Positions 28,056-35,885 of a stretch of DNA of 64,000 nucleotides are shown one piece after another. Numbering within the stretch: the stretch's first letter is position 1; every line of letters begins with the position of its first letter. The position numbers and the translations under genes were made by a program. The stretch is from Flavobacteriales bacterium (GTDB lineage: Bacteria; Bacteroidota; Bacteroidia; Flavobacteriales_F; PHOS-HE28). The stretch is taken from NCBI GenBank assembly GCA_016702645.1, contig JADJDP010000003.1, positions 186,001 to 250,000 of the forward strand, read 5' to 3'. The notes under the pieces were generated by a model. That model had not been told where the DNA came from. It made no database searches and saw only the letters and a program-made list of their open reading frames with translations.

Positions 28056-28178
28056 CGTCACGCCGGAACCCGACGATAGGAGGGTCTCCGGCGTCTCACC
28101 AATGACTTTGATGGCTTTGGTGAGATTCCGGATACGCGGGGCCCCGCTGCTCCGCAGCGCCCGCGTTCCGGAATGACG
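28056..28178. repeat. 123-bp structured intergenic palindromic element
   Basis: Terminal inverted repeats CGTCACGCCGGAA (28056-28068) and TTCCGGAATGACG (28166-28178) match at 11 of 13 positions. Inside are two further hairpins. TCTCACCAA/TTGGTGAGA (28094-28102 with 28117-28125) is extended by CCGG on both sides. ACGCGGG/CCCGCGT contains GCTGC/GCAGC. The CGTCATTCCGG-type termini recall REP-like or MITE-like intergenic elements of other bacteria. It has no coding capacity and sits between recX and the prfB promoter. No second copy was noticed in this window. Confidence 0.7.
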
Positions 28179-28202
28179 CCTACGGCGGACGGACGTGGCG
28201 GC

Positions 28203-28210
28203 TACTTTTG
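28203..28210 (+). promoter_or_regulatory. Bacteroidota -7 box of prfB
   Basis: TACTTTTG matches TAnnTTTG and lies 7 bases before the ATG of prfB, so the transcript would have an extremely short leader. Confidence 0.55.
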
Positions 28211-28217
28211 CCGCCCA

Positions 28218-29313
28218 ATGATCACGATCGACAAGATCACGGACCTCAAAGAACGCCTCGAAGCGCTGAAGGGCTACCTGGACGTGGAGGAGAAGCGCGG
28301 GCAGATCCTGGAGCAGGAGAAGTACACGCACGACCCCGATTTCTGGAACGACCAGAAGAAGGCGCAGCTCGTGATGAAGAAGATCCGCGAACTGAAGCGC
28401 TGGGTTGGCCTGTACGAAGCGGTGAAGCGCGAGGTGGATGACGCCGAGGTGACCTTCGATTTTTCAAGGCCAAGGAGGTGAGCGAGGAGGAAATGGACGC
28501 CCAGTTCAAGAAGTCGGCTGCGCGCTGGAGGGGCTCGAGTTCAAGAACATGCTCAGCGCCGAAGAAGATCCGCTGAGCGCCGTGGTGCAGATCAGCAGCG
28601 GCGCCGGTGGTACCGAAAGCTGCGATTGGGCCCTCATGCTGTTGCGCATGTACCGCATGTGGGCCAGCAAGAACGACTACGAGGTGAAGGTGCTCGACTA
28701 CCAGGACGGTGAAGGTGCGGGCATCAAGCAGGCCACCATGGAGGTGAACGGCGATTTCGCCTACGGCATGCTGAAGAGCGAGAACGGCGTGCATCGCTTG
28801 GTGCGCATCAGCCCGTTCGATAGCAACGCGCGCCGTCATACCAGCTTCGTCAGCGTGTACGTGTACCCGCTGGTGGATGAGACCATCGAGATCGACATCA
28901 ACCCGGCGGACATCACTTGGGACACCTTCCGCAGTGGTGGTGCCGGTGGCCAGAACGTGAACAAGGTGGAAACGGGTGTGCGCCTGCGCCACGCGCCCAG
29001 CGGCATCATCATCGAGAACACCGAAACGCGCAGCCAGCTGGACAACAAGACCAAGGCGCTGCAACTGCTGAAGAGCCAGTTGTACGAGATGGAACTCGAA
29101 CGCCGCCGGGCGAAACGCAACGAGATCGAAGCGGGCAAGAAGAAGATCGAATGGGGCAGCCAGATCCGCAACTACGTGTTGCAACCGTACAAGCTGGTGA
29201 AGGACGTTCGCACCGGTTATGAGACGAGCAACACGGACGATGTCCTCAACGGCGGGATCGATGAGTTTTTGAAGGCCTTCCTGATGCAGCAGGGGCAAAG
29301 CCAGAAGGTGTGA
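28218..29313 (+). CDS. prfB: peptide chain release factor 2, two frame breaks
   Basis: RF2 terminates translation at UGA and UAA. SPF (VRISPFDSNARRHTSF) is the anticodon-like tripeptide and GGAGGQNVNK the catalytic GGQ loop. The N-terminal domain starts MITIDKITDLKERLEALKGYL and reads straight through where many bacteria carry the programmed CUUUGA frameshift; no in-frame UGA is present. Two other breaks look like errors: TTTTT at 28460-28464 (one T short) and a base lost near 28521. The corrected middle reads FDFFKAKEVSEEEMDAQFKK, then LEGLEFKNMLSAEEDP. Corrected length is about 365 residues. Confidence 0.92.
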
Positions 29314-29379
29314 TGATGGGCAAGGCGCAAGCCGCAACGCCGACCCTCAGGCGTCGACCTGGCGAACGAACAACGACAC

Positions 29380-30774
29380 ATGGACTACCGGATCGAGAAA
29401 GACACGATGGGCGAGGTGAACGTCCCCGCGGACAAGTATTGGGGTGCGCAGACCGAGCGCAGCCGCAACAACTTCAGGATCGGTCGGCCGGCAAGCATGC
29501 CGTTGGAGATCATCAAAGCGTTCGCCTACTTGAAGAAGGCCGCGGCGCTCACCAACGTGGAGCTGGGCAAATTGCCGAAGGAGAAGAGCGACCTCATCGG
29601 CCGCGTCTGTGACGAGATCCTCGAAGGCAAGCTCGATGAGCAGTTCCCGCTGGTGATCTGGCAAACTGGTAGTGGCACGCAGAGCAACATGAACCTGAAC
29701 GAGGTGATCGCTTATCGGGGGCATGTGCTACAAGGCGGCAAGCTCACCGACGAGCAGAAGGCCCTCAACCCGAACGACGACGTCAACAAGAGCCAGAGCA
29801 GCAACGACACCTACCCGACGGCGATGCACATCGCGGCCTACAAACAGGCAGTGGAAACGACCTTGCCTGGCGTGAAGAAGCTGCGCGATACGTTGGACAG
29901 TAAGGCAAAGACCTTCGCGAGCATCGTGAAGACGGGTCGCACGCACTTCATGGATGCCACGCCCCTTACGCTCGGACAGGAGTTCAGCGGATATGTGCAG
30001 CAGCTCGACAACGGTATGCGCAGCGTGAAAAATGCGCTGGAGATGATCCGCGAACTCGCGCTTGGCGGAACAGCGGTGGGCACGGGCCTCAACGCACCGA
30101 AAGGCTACAGCGTGCTCGTGGCGAAGAAGATCGCCGAGCTCACCGGGCTTCCCTTCGTGACCGCGCCGAACAAGTTCGAATCCCTCGCCGCGCACGATGC
30201 CATGGTTGAATTGAGCGGCGCATACAAGCGATTGGCCGTGTCCTTGATGAAGATCGCCAACGACATCCGCATCCTCAGCAGCGGTCCACGCAGCGGGATC
30301 GGTGAACTGGTTATCCCGGACAACGAGCCCGGTTCATCCATCATGCCCGGCAAGGTGAACCCCACGCAGCCCGAAGCACTCACGATGGTTTGCGCCCAGG
30401 TGATCGGCAACGATGTGGCGGTGAGCATCGGTGGCATGCAAGGCCATTTCGAGCTGAACGTCTTCAAGCCGTTGATCGCAACCAACGTGTTGCAGAGCGC
30501 GCGCCTGCTCGGCGATGCCTGCGTTAGTTTCAACGACCGGTGCGCTGAGGGCATCGAGCCGAACGAAACGGTGATCAAGCAGCACCTGAACAACTCCTTG
30601 ATGCTCGTGACCAGCCTCAACCCGCACATCGGCTACTACAAGGCCGCGGAGATCGCGAAGAAGGCGCACAAGGAAGGAACCACGCTGAAGGCTGCCGCGC
30701 TGGCACTGGGCCACGTCACCAGCGAGCAGTTCGATCTCTGGTGCGATCCGAGCAAGATGGTGAGCGAGGGTTAG
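29380..30774 (+). CDS. fumC: class II fumarate hydratase
   Basis: Interconverts fumarate and malate in the TCA cycle; an iron-free tetramer. The 464-residue protein has TGSGTQSNMNLNEVIA, SQSSNDTYPTAMHIA, KTGRTHFMDATPLTLGQEF and the family signature GSSIMPGKVNP in full. ATG at 29380 begins MDYRIEKDTMGEVNVPADKYWGAQT, the normal N terminus. It follows prfB after 66 bases and ends at a strong terminator. Unbroken. Confidence 0.96.
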   Translation: MDYRIEKDTMGEVNVPADKYWGAQTERSRNNFRIGRPASMPLEIIKAFAYLKKAAALTNVELGKLPKEKSDLIGRVCDEILEGKLDEQFPLVIWQTGSGTQSNMNLNEVIAYRGHVLQGGKLTDEQKALNPNDDVNKSQSSNDTYPTAMHIAAYKQAVETTLPGVKKLRDTLDSKAKTFASIVKTGRTHFMDATPLTLGQEFSGYVQQLDNGMRSVKNALEMIRELALGGTAVGTGLNAPKGYSVLVAKKIAELTGLPFVTAPNKFESLAAHDAMVELSGAYKRLAVSLMKIANDIRILSSGPRSGIGELVIPDNEPGSSIMPGKVNPTQPEALTMVCAQVIGNDVAVSIGGMQGHFELNVFKPLIATNVLQSARLLGDACVSFNDRCAEGIEPNETVIKQHLNNSLMLVTSLNPHIGYYKAAEIAKKAHKEGTTLKAAALALGHVTSEQFDLWCDPSKMVSEG

Positions 30775-30789
30775 TTCCGAAGGCCTTTC

Positions 30790-30826
30790 AACGAAGAAGC
30801 CCCGACATCGTCGGGGCTTCTTCGTT
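30790..30826. terminator. strong bidirectional terminator between fumC and the DUF3332 gene
   Basis: A perfect 17-bp stem (AACGAAGAAGCCCCGAC with its exact complement) and a 3-base loop. It lies 15 bases after the fumC stop and 14 bases before the end of the convergent gene, and would serve both strands. The CGAAGAAGCCC arm recurs at 55094. Confidence 0.9.
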
Positions 30827-30840
30827 GTCATCAACGCTGC

Positions 30841-31434
30841 TCAGTCCGCGCAGGCCATCGCCTCGTTCCGCTGACCGCCGAACTTGGCAAGTAGCAACTC
30901 CTCGTCCGTCAAGTCGCTCATCGCGAGGTCCACAGTGCCAGTGGTCGTGTACAGCCGCACTTGATCGCCCTCGGCATCGAGGAAGGTCATCACCGGTTGG
31001 TCGCAGATCTTGCTATCGGTGTACTTCCATGTCAGCGTGGCACGATCGAACTTCATGATGCGCACTTCACCGGCTTTCTTGCCTGTGAGCTGGGTGGTGG
31101 TGAAGGTGTCCTTGGTCGCCTCCATCTTGAACCGGTCGCCCTTCACGGTGACGAGCTGCATCTCGTAGTCGCCCTCGTTCATGCTCACCGGGTTGGTGCC
31201 TGTCCAGAACTCGATCAGGTTGAGGATGATGGCGTCGATGAAGACCGCAACACCGTATACCGGGATGATGCAAAGCCCGAAGAAAACGAGGCTTTTCACG
31301 AACTTGTTGGGGCTTACGGTGCCGTTCCAATCGTACACGATGTTCGTGAGGGCGAACTCGCCGTAGCAACCGGTTTGCAGCGTAGCGGTGATGCCCATGG
31401 CGAAGGCCAAGGCGGAGATCTTCAGTTTGCGCAT
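30841..31434 (-). CDS. DUF3332-family lipoprotein-like protein
   Basis: A 197-residue protein with a signal sequence (KISALAFAMGITATLQTGC) whose Cys gives a probable lipobox. YGEFALTNIVYDWNGTV, then SLVFFGLCIIPVYGVAVFIDAIILNLIEFWTGTNP, is the DUF3332 signature, including a hydrophobic hairpin. The second half is a beta-rich domain that I cannot assign. ATG at 31434 starts MRKLKIS; an ATG seven codons upstream is less likely. Function unknown. It is isolated between a terminator and the sulfur island. Confidence 0.8.
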   Translation of the reverse strand: MRKLKISALAFAMGITATLQTGCYGEFALTNIVYDWNGTVSPNKFVKSLVFFGLCIIPVYGVAVFIDAIILNLIEFWTGTNPVSMNEGDYEMQLVTVKGDRFKMEATKDTFTTTQLTGKKAGEVRIMKFDRATLTWKYTDSKICDQPVMTFLDAEGDQVRLYTTTGTVDLAMSDLTDEELLLAKFGGQRNEAMACAD

Positions 31435-31586
31435 GGTGAAATGGTATATGCACAAAGGTGTTGTCGCTGGTGGTGGTTCTCGCCGCCAGCAGTCGCAGGA
31501 TGCGAACCTTGTTGCGTTGATACCCAGGAGCTCCAGCGAGCAGGGGTGAACCTTGTACCGGTAGCATCCCGTTCTACCTTGCCAAC

Positions 31587-32231
31587 ATGTTCACCGACCC
31601 CAAGTTGCAGCGCGAGTTCGAGAGCGTGGTGGTGCATCGCTCGCTCCCTGCGGGCACCGAACTGATGCGCACTGGTGATCCGATCACCCACATCCCGATC
31701 GTGCACAAGGGCAGCCTCCGCATCCTGGCACAGGACCCCGAAGGCCGGGAGCGTTTCCTCTATCACATCATGCCCGGGGAATCGTGTGCCATGTCACTGA
31801 CCTGATGCGGATCGAAACGGAACAGCAGCGTGATGGCGGTGGTGGAAGAGGATGCCGAACTGCTCATGATCCCCGCGCGGTACATGGAAGAGTGGATGGT
31901 ATACCCGGAATGGCGGCGCTTCGTGAACGATACCCAGGCACAGCGCTTCGGGGAATTGCTCGAGACGATCGAAGTGGTGGCGTTCCACAAGCTGGATGAA
32001 CAACTGTGGAACTACCTGGTGAAGCGCGTCCAAGCCACGGGCAACCACATCTTGAAGGTCACGCACCAGGACATTGCGCAAGAACTCAACTCACCGCGCG
32101 AGGTGATCACCCGGTTGTTGCATCAACTCCAGCACGTGGGTCGCGTAACCGTGTCACGTGGCTCCATCGAAGTACACGTGTCGGCCGACTGGAAGCCCGC
32201 TTCAGAGAAAGGGCTGAAGGACGCCCTGTAG
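31587..32231 (+). CDS. Crp/Fnr-family regulator, interrupted by an in-frame TGA
   Basis: An N-terminal cyclic-nucleotide-binding-type sensor domain (HRSLPAGTELMRTGDPITHIPIVHKGSLRI, EGRERFLYHIMPGESCAMSLT) is joined to a C-terminal winged helix (THQDIAQELNSPREVITRLLHQLQ). The recognition helix REVITR repeats the R-E-x3-R spacing of E. coli CRP, which reads GTGA half-sites. Codon 73 is TGA (31803-31805); the same frame then continues intact. By alignment the TGA falls where relatives have Cys-Cys. It is thus a nonsense mutation, a base error or, much less likely, recoding. Seven GTGAN6TCAC-like sites in front of nearby sulfur genes make it the likely controller of that island. About 214 residues; overlaps the convergent thioredoxin gene by 30 bases. 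Confidence 0.82.
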
Positions 32232-32486
32232 TTGGGCGGCACTGATCACGCCGGACTTCCGCCAGACGATCTCCCCCTTCTTGAAGATGGCCAGGGTGGG
32301 TACACCGCGCACGCCATAGGCCTGTGCGGCTGCCGGGTTCTTGTCCACATCCACTTTGATAACCGTGGCGCGATCACCCACCATGCCTTTGAACTCATCG
32401 AGGATGGGCTTCATCATTTTGCACGGTCCGCACCATTCGGCGTGGAAGTCCACCACCACGGGTTTTTCACCGTTGATCAGGTGCAT
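32202..32486 (-). CDS. thioredoxin
   Basis: A 94-residue thioredoxin with a classical active site: VVVDFHAEWCGPCKMMKPIL, then KVDVDKNPAAAQAYGVRGVPTLAIFKKGE with the cis-Pro loop. It lacks a signal peptide, so it is cytoplasmic. It is the last gene of a three-gene unit with two small Cys-containing membrane proteins, DUF6132 and DUF2892, preceded by a predicted Crp-type operator. In this setting it could reduce persulfides formed during sulfide oxidation. Confidence 0.9.
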   Translation of the reverse strand: MHLINGEKPVVVDFHAEWCGPCKMMKPILDEFKGMVGDRATVIKVDVDKNPAAAQAYGVRGVPTLAIFKKGEIVWRKSGVISAAQLQGVLQPFL

Positions 32487-32513
32487 TGAAGGAAGTTGGC
32501 TTCGTTCCCATGT

Positions 32514-32744
32514 TCAGTGGACCTCTTCGTAGATGACCTCCTTTGTTGGCGTATTGGTCGATCGGGGAGCGGATGTGCGCGTTGATGCGCAGGAAGCACC
32601 GCAGCAACCCACATTGAACAGTGCTTGAACCCCGAAGAACGCGGCAGCGACATAGGCCACAGGTTCTTGTTGGCCGATCCCTGCGATGAGGAAGATGATC
32701 GCGAGCACCAGCCGGAGCCAGCGGGTCGCATCCCAGTTCGTCAT
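32514..32744 (-). CDS. DUF2892 (YgaP-like) small membrane protein
   Basis: Seventy-six residues with two membrane helices (LRLVLAIIFLIAGIGQQ and VAYVAAAFFGVQALFNVG) followed by GCCGASCAS, a Cys-rich segment at the membrane exit. This is the DUF2892 layout, the membrane anchor that in E. coli YgaP is fused to a rhodanese. Here the rhodaneses are separate genes a few kb away. ATG at 32744 is preferred; ATGs at 32759 and 32756 overlap the preceding gene. A role in sulfane-sulfur transfer at the membrane is inferred from context. Confidence 0.75.
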   Translation of the reverse strand: MTNWDATRWLRLVLAIIFLIAGIGQQEPVAYVAAAFFGVQALFNVGCCGASCASTRTSAPRSTNTPTKEVIYEEVH

Positions 32745-32755
32745 TGCTCGCTCCA

Positions 32756-32977
32756 TCATAGTGTTCCGGTCGGATCTTGCGTCCCATCGGGGCGGTGACC
32801 TTTCGGCTCGAAGAGGCTCAGCACGAGACCTCCCATGAGCGAACCATAAAGGGTGCTGTTAACGGGGCTGCTGGTAATTGTACACCCTGTGGTGCAACCG
32901 AAATTGCTCCAGTACAGCCACCCGCCGATCGCACCGAGCACGGCGCCGACCCCAATGATCATCCATTTCCGCCCCAT
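32756..32977 (-). CDS. DUF6132-family small membrane protein
   Basis: Seventy-three residues with two helices. WLYWSNFGCTTGCTITSSPVNSTLYGSLMGGLVLSLF carries the GC-x2-GC-xIT-S-P pattern of DUF6132, a family often beside sulfur or sulfite-related genes. First gene of the unit DUF6132-DUF2892-thioredoxin: its stop overlaps the upstream start candidates of DUF2892. A -7 box (CAAAGGTC on the plus strand, 32997-33004) lies 20 bases upstream, and a predicted operator at 33027 is placed for activation. Function unknown. Confidence 0.75.
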   Translation of the reverse strand: MGRKWMIIGVGAVLGAIGGWLYWSNFGCTTGCTITSSPVNSTLYGSLMGGLVLSLFEPKGHRPDGTQDPTGTL

Positions 32978-33026
32978 GAACTTGTTGTTTTCAGCACAAA
33001 GGTCCGGTCAACTCCATTGTTCGACC

Positions 33027-33040
33027 GTGATGATCATCAC
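33027..33040 (-). promoter_or_regulatory. predicted Crp-type operator of the DUF6132-DUF2892-thioredoxin unit
   Basis: Perfect palindrome GTGATGATCATCAC. Its centre (33033.5) is 36.5 bases upstream of the downstream end of the -7 box GACCTTTG (33004-32997, minus strand), a class II activator position around -41. Confidence 0.7.
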
Positions 33041-33095
33041 TGGCAGCGACCCGTTCCATCGCCCATGCGGTCCGTGAAGGTCATTGCTCATCGGG

Positions 33096-34508
33096 CTACA
33101 GTAAGGTGGTGGGCTGCACGAATGCCGTGCGCGGGACATTGGTGTTCCGTATCCCGGCGAAACCATCGGCAACGTCAACGAAGTTCTCCCAGCCACGAGC
33201 CTTCAGCATCGAAGCGGCGATCATGCTGCGGTAGCCCCCGGCACAATGCAGGATGAATGGTGTGTCCTTGGGGATCTCCGCAAGGTGGTTGTTCAGTTGA
33301 TTGAGCGGGATGTTCAACGCGCCCACGACATGCTCCGCCTCGTATTCGCTCTTCTTGCGTACGTCGAAGACCAAGGGCTTCATCGCATAGCGCGCGGCGA
33401 AGTCCTCCGAAGTGATCCGCACCACGGTATCCACGGGCTTGCCCGCCGCTTTCCAGACGTCGAAGCCGCCCTTCAAGTAGCCTACGAGCCCGTCGTGCCC
33501 AATGCGGCTCAAGCGGATCATGGCTTCCTCTTCCTTTCCGGGGTCGGTGACCAGCAGGATGTGTTGCTTGAGGTCGGGCACCATCTCGCCCACCCACATC
33601 GCGAAGCTGCCGTCCAAGCCGAAGTTGATACTGCCGGGAATGAAGCCCTTGGCGAAGTCGCCCGCGCTGCGCGCATCGATGATGAGGGCCTCGTGGGCGG
33701 CTGCCGCTGCCTCAAAGGCTTCGGGAGAGTGCGCCACGCGTGCGCGTTCCATCACCGTGTCCAGGGATTCGTAGCCTTTGATGTTCATCAGCACGTTCTG
33801 TGGGAAGTAGCCCGGAGGAGGCATCAGGCCGGTGAGCAGTTCCTTCTTGAACTCCTCCTTGGTCATGTTCGGACGCAGCGCATAGTTCGTGCGCTTTTGA
33901 TGGCCCAGCGTGTCCTGCGTTTCCTTGCTCATCATCTTGCCGCACGCGCTGCCCGCACCGTGGTTGGGGTACACGATCAGGTCATCGCTCAAGGGCATGA
34001 TCTTGTTGCGCAGTGAATCATAGAGCATACCCGCCAGCTTATCCTCGGTGAGGTCCGCCACCACATGCTGCGCCAGGTCCGGGCGGCCCACATCGCCAAT
34101 GAAAAGCGTGTCCCCTGTGAAGATGCACTTCTCCTTTCCGGTCTCATCGATGAGCAGGTAGGTCGTGCTCTCCAAGGTGTGCCCCGGCGTATGGATCACC
34201 CGGATGCGCACCTTGCCCACGGTGAGTTCCTGCCCGTCGCTTGCCACCATCGCTTCGAATCCGGGCTTGGCCGTGGGGCCGTACACGATCGTGGCACCGG
34301 TCTTCTTCGCCAGGTCCAGGTGGCCGCTCACGAAATCCGCGTGGAAGTGCGTCTCCAGCACGTATTTGATCTTCGCACCGTCGCGCGTAGCACGATCGAT
34401 GTAGGGTTGCACTTCGCGCAGCGGATCGATCACTACCGCTTCGCCATTGCTCTCGATGTAATAGGCGCCGTGCGCCAGACATCCGGTATAGATCTGCTCG
34501 ATCCTCAT
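33096..34508 (-). CDS. MBL-fold persulfide dioxygenase fused to two rhodanese domains (copy 1)
   Basis: A 470-residue fusion. Residues 1-240 are a metallo-beta-lactamase domain of the ETHE1 type: THFHADFVSGH is the metal motif, with HTPGHTLEST, FTGDTLFIGDVGRPDL and VYPNHGAGSACG. ETHE1 enzymes oxidise glutathione persulfide to sulfite. Two rhodanese domains follow. The first (residues 265-360) lacks the catalytic Cys (LLVTDPGKE); the second has it in LHCAGGYRSM. The start at 34508 (MRIEQIYTGCL) is fixed by the paralogue at 46942. It is divergent from the sulfide:quinone reductase, each with its own predicted operator. Confidence 0.92.
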   Translation of the reverse strand: MRIEQIYTGCLAHGAYYIESNGEAVVIDPLREVQPYIDRATRDGAKIKYVLETHFHADFVSGHLDLAKKTGATIVYGPTAKPGFEAMVASDGQELTVGKVRIRVIHTPGHTLESTTYLLIDETGKEKCIFTGDTLFIGDVGRPDLAQHVVADLTEDKLAGMLYDSLRNKIMPLSDDLIVYPNHGAGSACGKMMSKETQDTLGHQKRTNYALRPNMTKEEFKKELLTGLMPPPGYFPQNVLMNIKGYESLDTVMERARVAHSPEAFEAAAAAHEALIIDARSAGDFAKGFIPGSINFGLDGSFAMWVGEMVPDLKQHILLVTDPGKEEEAMIRLSRIGHDGLVGYLKGGFDVWKAAGKPVDTVVRITSEDFAARYAMKPLVFDVRKKSEYEAEHVVGALNIPLNQLNNHLAEIPKDTPFILHCAGGYRSMIAASMLKARGWENFVDVADGFAGIRNTNVPRTAFVQPTTLL

Positions 34509-34572
34509 GGTTGATCGCCGCGCATGGTTGGCGTCGGCGGAACAAAACTCAGCTTGGGATGAACGCGCGTTG

Positions 34573-34586
34573 CTGATCCTTGTCAG
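34573..34586 (-). promoter_or_regulatory. predicted Crp-type operator of dioxygenase-rhodanese copy 1
   Basis: CTGATCCTTGTCAG: palindromic outer arms CTGA/TCAG around the same TGAN6TCA core. The centre (34579.5) is 36.5 bases from the downstream end of GAGTTTTG (34550-34543, minus strand), which lies 35 bases before the ATG. Confidence 0.55.
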
Positions 34587-34601
34587 TATCGCGGCCCTTC
34601 G

Positions 34602-34615
34602 GTGAGGATCGTCAC
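34602..34615 (+). promoter_or_regulatory. predicted Crp-type operator of the sulfide:quinone reductase gene
   Basis: GTGAGGATCGTCAC, perfect GTGAN6TCAC. The centre (34608.5) is 36.5 bases from the end of TACGTTCG (34638-34645), a near-consensus -7 box 22 bases before the ATG at 34668. Confidence 0.65.
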
Positions 34616-34667
34616 GCTTGGGGCTGAATGGGCGCGATACGTTCGCATCGCGGTAACCCCTTTCGCC

Positions 34668-35860
34668 ATGGCAAAGCACTTTCAAGTCCTCGTGATCGGT
34701 GGCGGCAACGCTGGTCTTTCCGCAGCCGCCTTGCTTCTGTTGAAGAACGGCAAGCTGAAGGTCGGCATCGTGGAACCTTCGGAAAAGCACTACTACCAAC
34801 CCGCCTGGACCTTGGTCGGGGGCGGTGCCTTCAACATCAAGGACACCGAACGCAACGAGAAGGACTTCATTCCGAAGGGAGCGGAGTGGATCAAGGACAA
34901 GGCGGCCACCTTCCAGCCGGAGCGCAGCGAAGTGGTGCTAGCCAGTGGGGAAGCGATCGGCTACGATCAATTGCTCGTGTGCCCGGGCATCCAATTGGAC
35001 TGGAACGCGGTGAAGGGCTTGCAGGAGAACCTTGGAAAGAACGGGGTCTGCTCCAACTACAGCTTCGCTTATGCGCCCTACACCTGGGAGTGCATCAAAG
35101 GCTTGAAGAAGGGCAAGGCCGTGTTCCACAACCCGCACACCCGTGAAATGCGGTGGTGCCGCACAGATCATGTACCTCGCTGCGGACCACTGGCGCAGGG
35201 AAGGTGTGTTGAAGGACATGGACATCCAATATTGGAGCGGGGGAACAAAGCTCTTCGCGATACCACGCTATGAGAAGACCTTGCTGAAGGTGGTGGAGCG
35301 AGGAGGGATCAAGCTCAATTTCTTCTGGAAGCTCGAAGAGATCGATGGACCGAACAAGCGTGCGCGTTTCGTTGGCTTCGGGGAGAAGAACAAGGACGAG
35401 GTGAAGTGGGTGGACTATGACATGCTCCATGTGACGCCGCCACAGAGCGCTCCCCACTTTATCAAGCAGAGCCCGCTGGCGAACGCCGCCGGTTGGGTGG
35501 ACGTGGACAAGCACAGCCTGCGCCATGAAGTACGCGAACGTGGAGCATCGGCGATGCGGCCGGGTTACCCACCTCGAAGACCGGCGCTGCCATTCGCAAG
35601 CAAACACCCGCCGTGGTGGCGAACATGCTCGCGGCCATGGCCAACAGGCCTCTGCCAGCTGACTATAACGGGTATCCTCCTGTCCATTGATCACCGGTTA
35701 TGGCAAGCTGGTGCTCGCGGAATTCGACTACAACAACAACCCCCAGGAGACATTTCCGTTCGACCAGAGCAAAGAGCGCTGGAGCATGTACCAGTTGAAA
35801 CGGGAAGTGCTCCCACGGTTGTACTGGAACTTCATCCTGCGAGGCAGGGCACAAGGCTGA
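34668..35860 (+). CDS. sulfide:quinone oxidoreductase-like flavoprotein, about four frame breaks
   Basis: Oxidises sulfide to sulfane sulfur and passes electrons to quinone. The N-terminal Rossmann motif VLVIGGGNAGLSAA, HYYQPAWTLVGGG and LLVCPGIQLDW (redox Cys region) identify the type II/ETHE1-linked SQR family. Breaks near 35143, 35530, 35553 and 35673 split it. The pieces read VKCGGAAQIMYLAADHWR, then GLPTSKTGAAIRKQTPAVVANM with the FAD-binding end, then GYGKLVLAEFDYN and a C terminus with YQLKREVLPRLYWNFILRGR, stopping at 35858-35860. Order and total length (about 398 residues) are normal. The density of breaks is higher than in neighbours, so a true pseudogene cannot be excluded. Confidence 0.8.
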
Positions 35861-35885
35861 TCGATCAACACGTCCCCAGAATTTC

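Noticed and set aside
28440..28530. Programmed frameshifting in prfB
   Set aside because: The breaks lie well after the usual site, in a T5 run and a GC-rich stretch without a UGA slip signal; sequence error is simpler.
31541..31590. An autoregulatory operator before the Crp/Fnr gene
   Set aside because: Only a single GTGA half-site (31546) is present and its spacing to any -7-like box does not fit.
31803..31805. Selenocysteine insertion in the Crp/Fnr protein
   Set aside because: The TGA is at a Cys position, but no downstream hairpin of bSECIS type was found and the family does not use selenocysteine; kept only as an open alternative.
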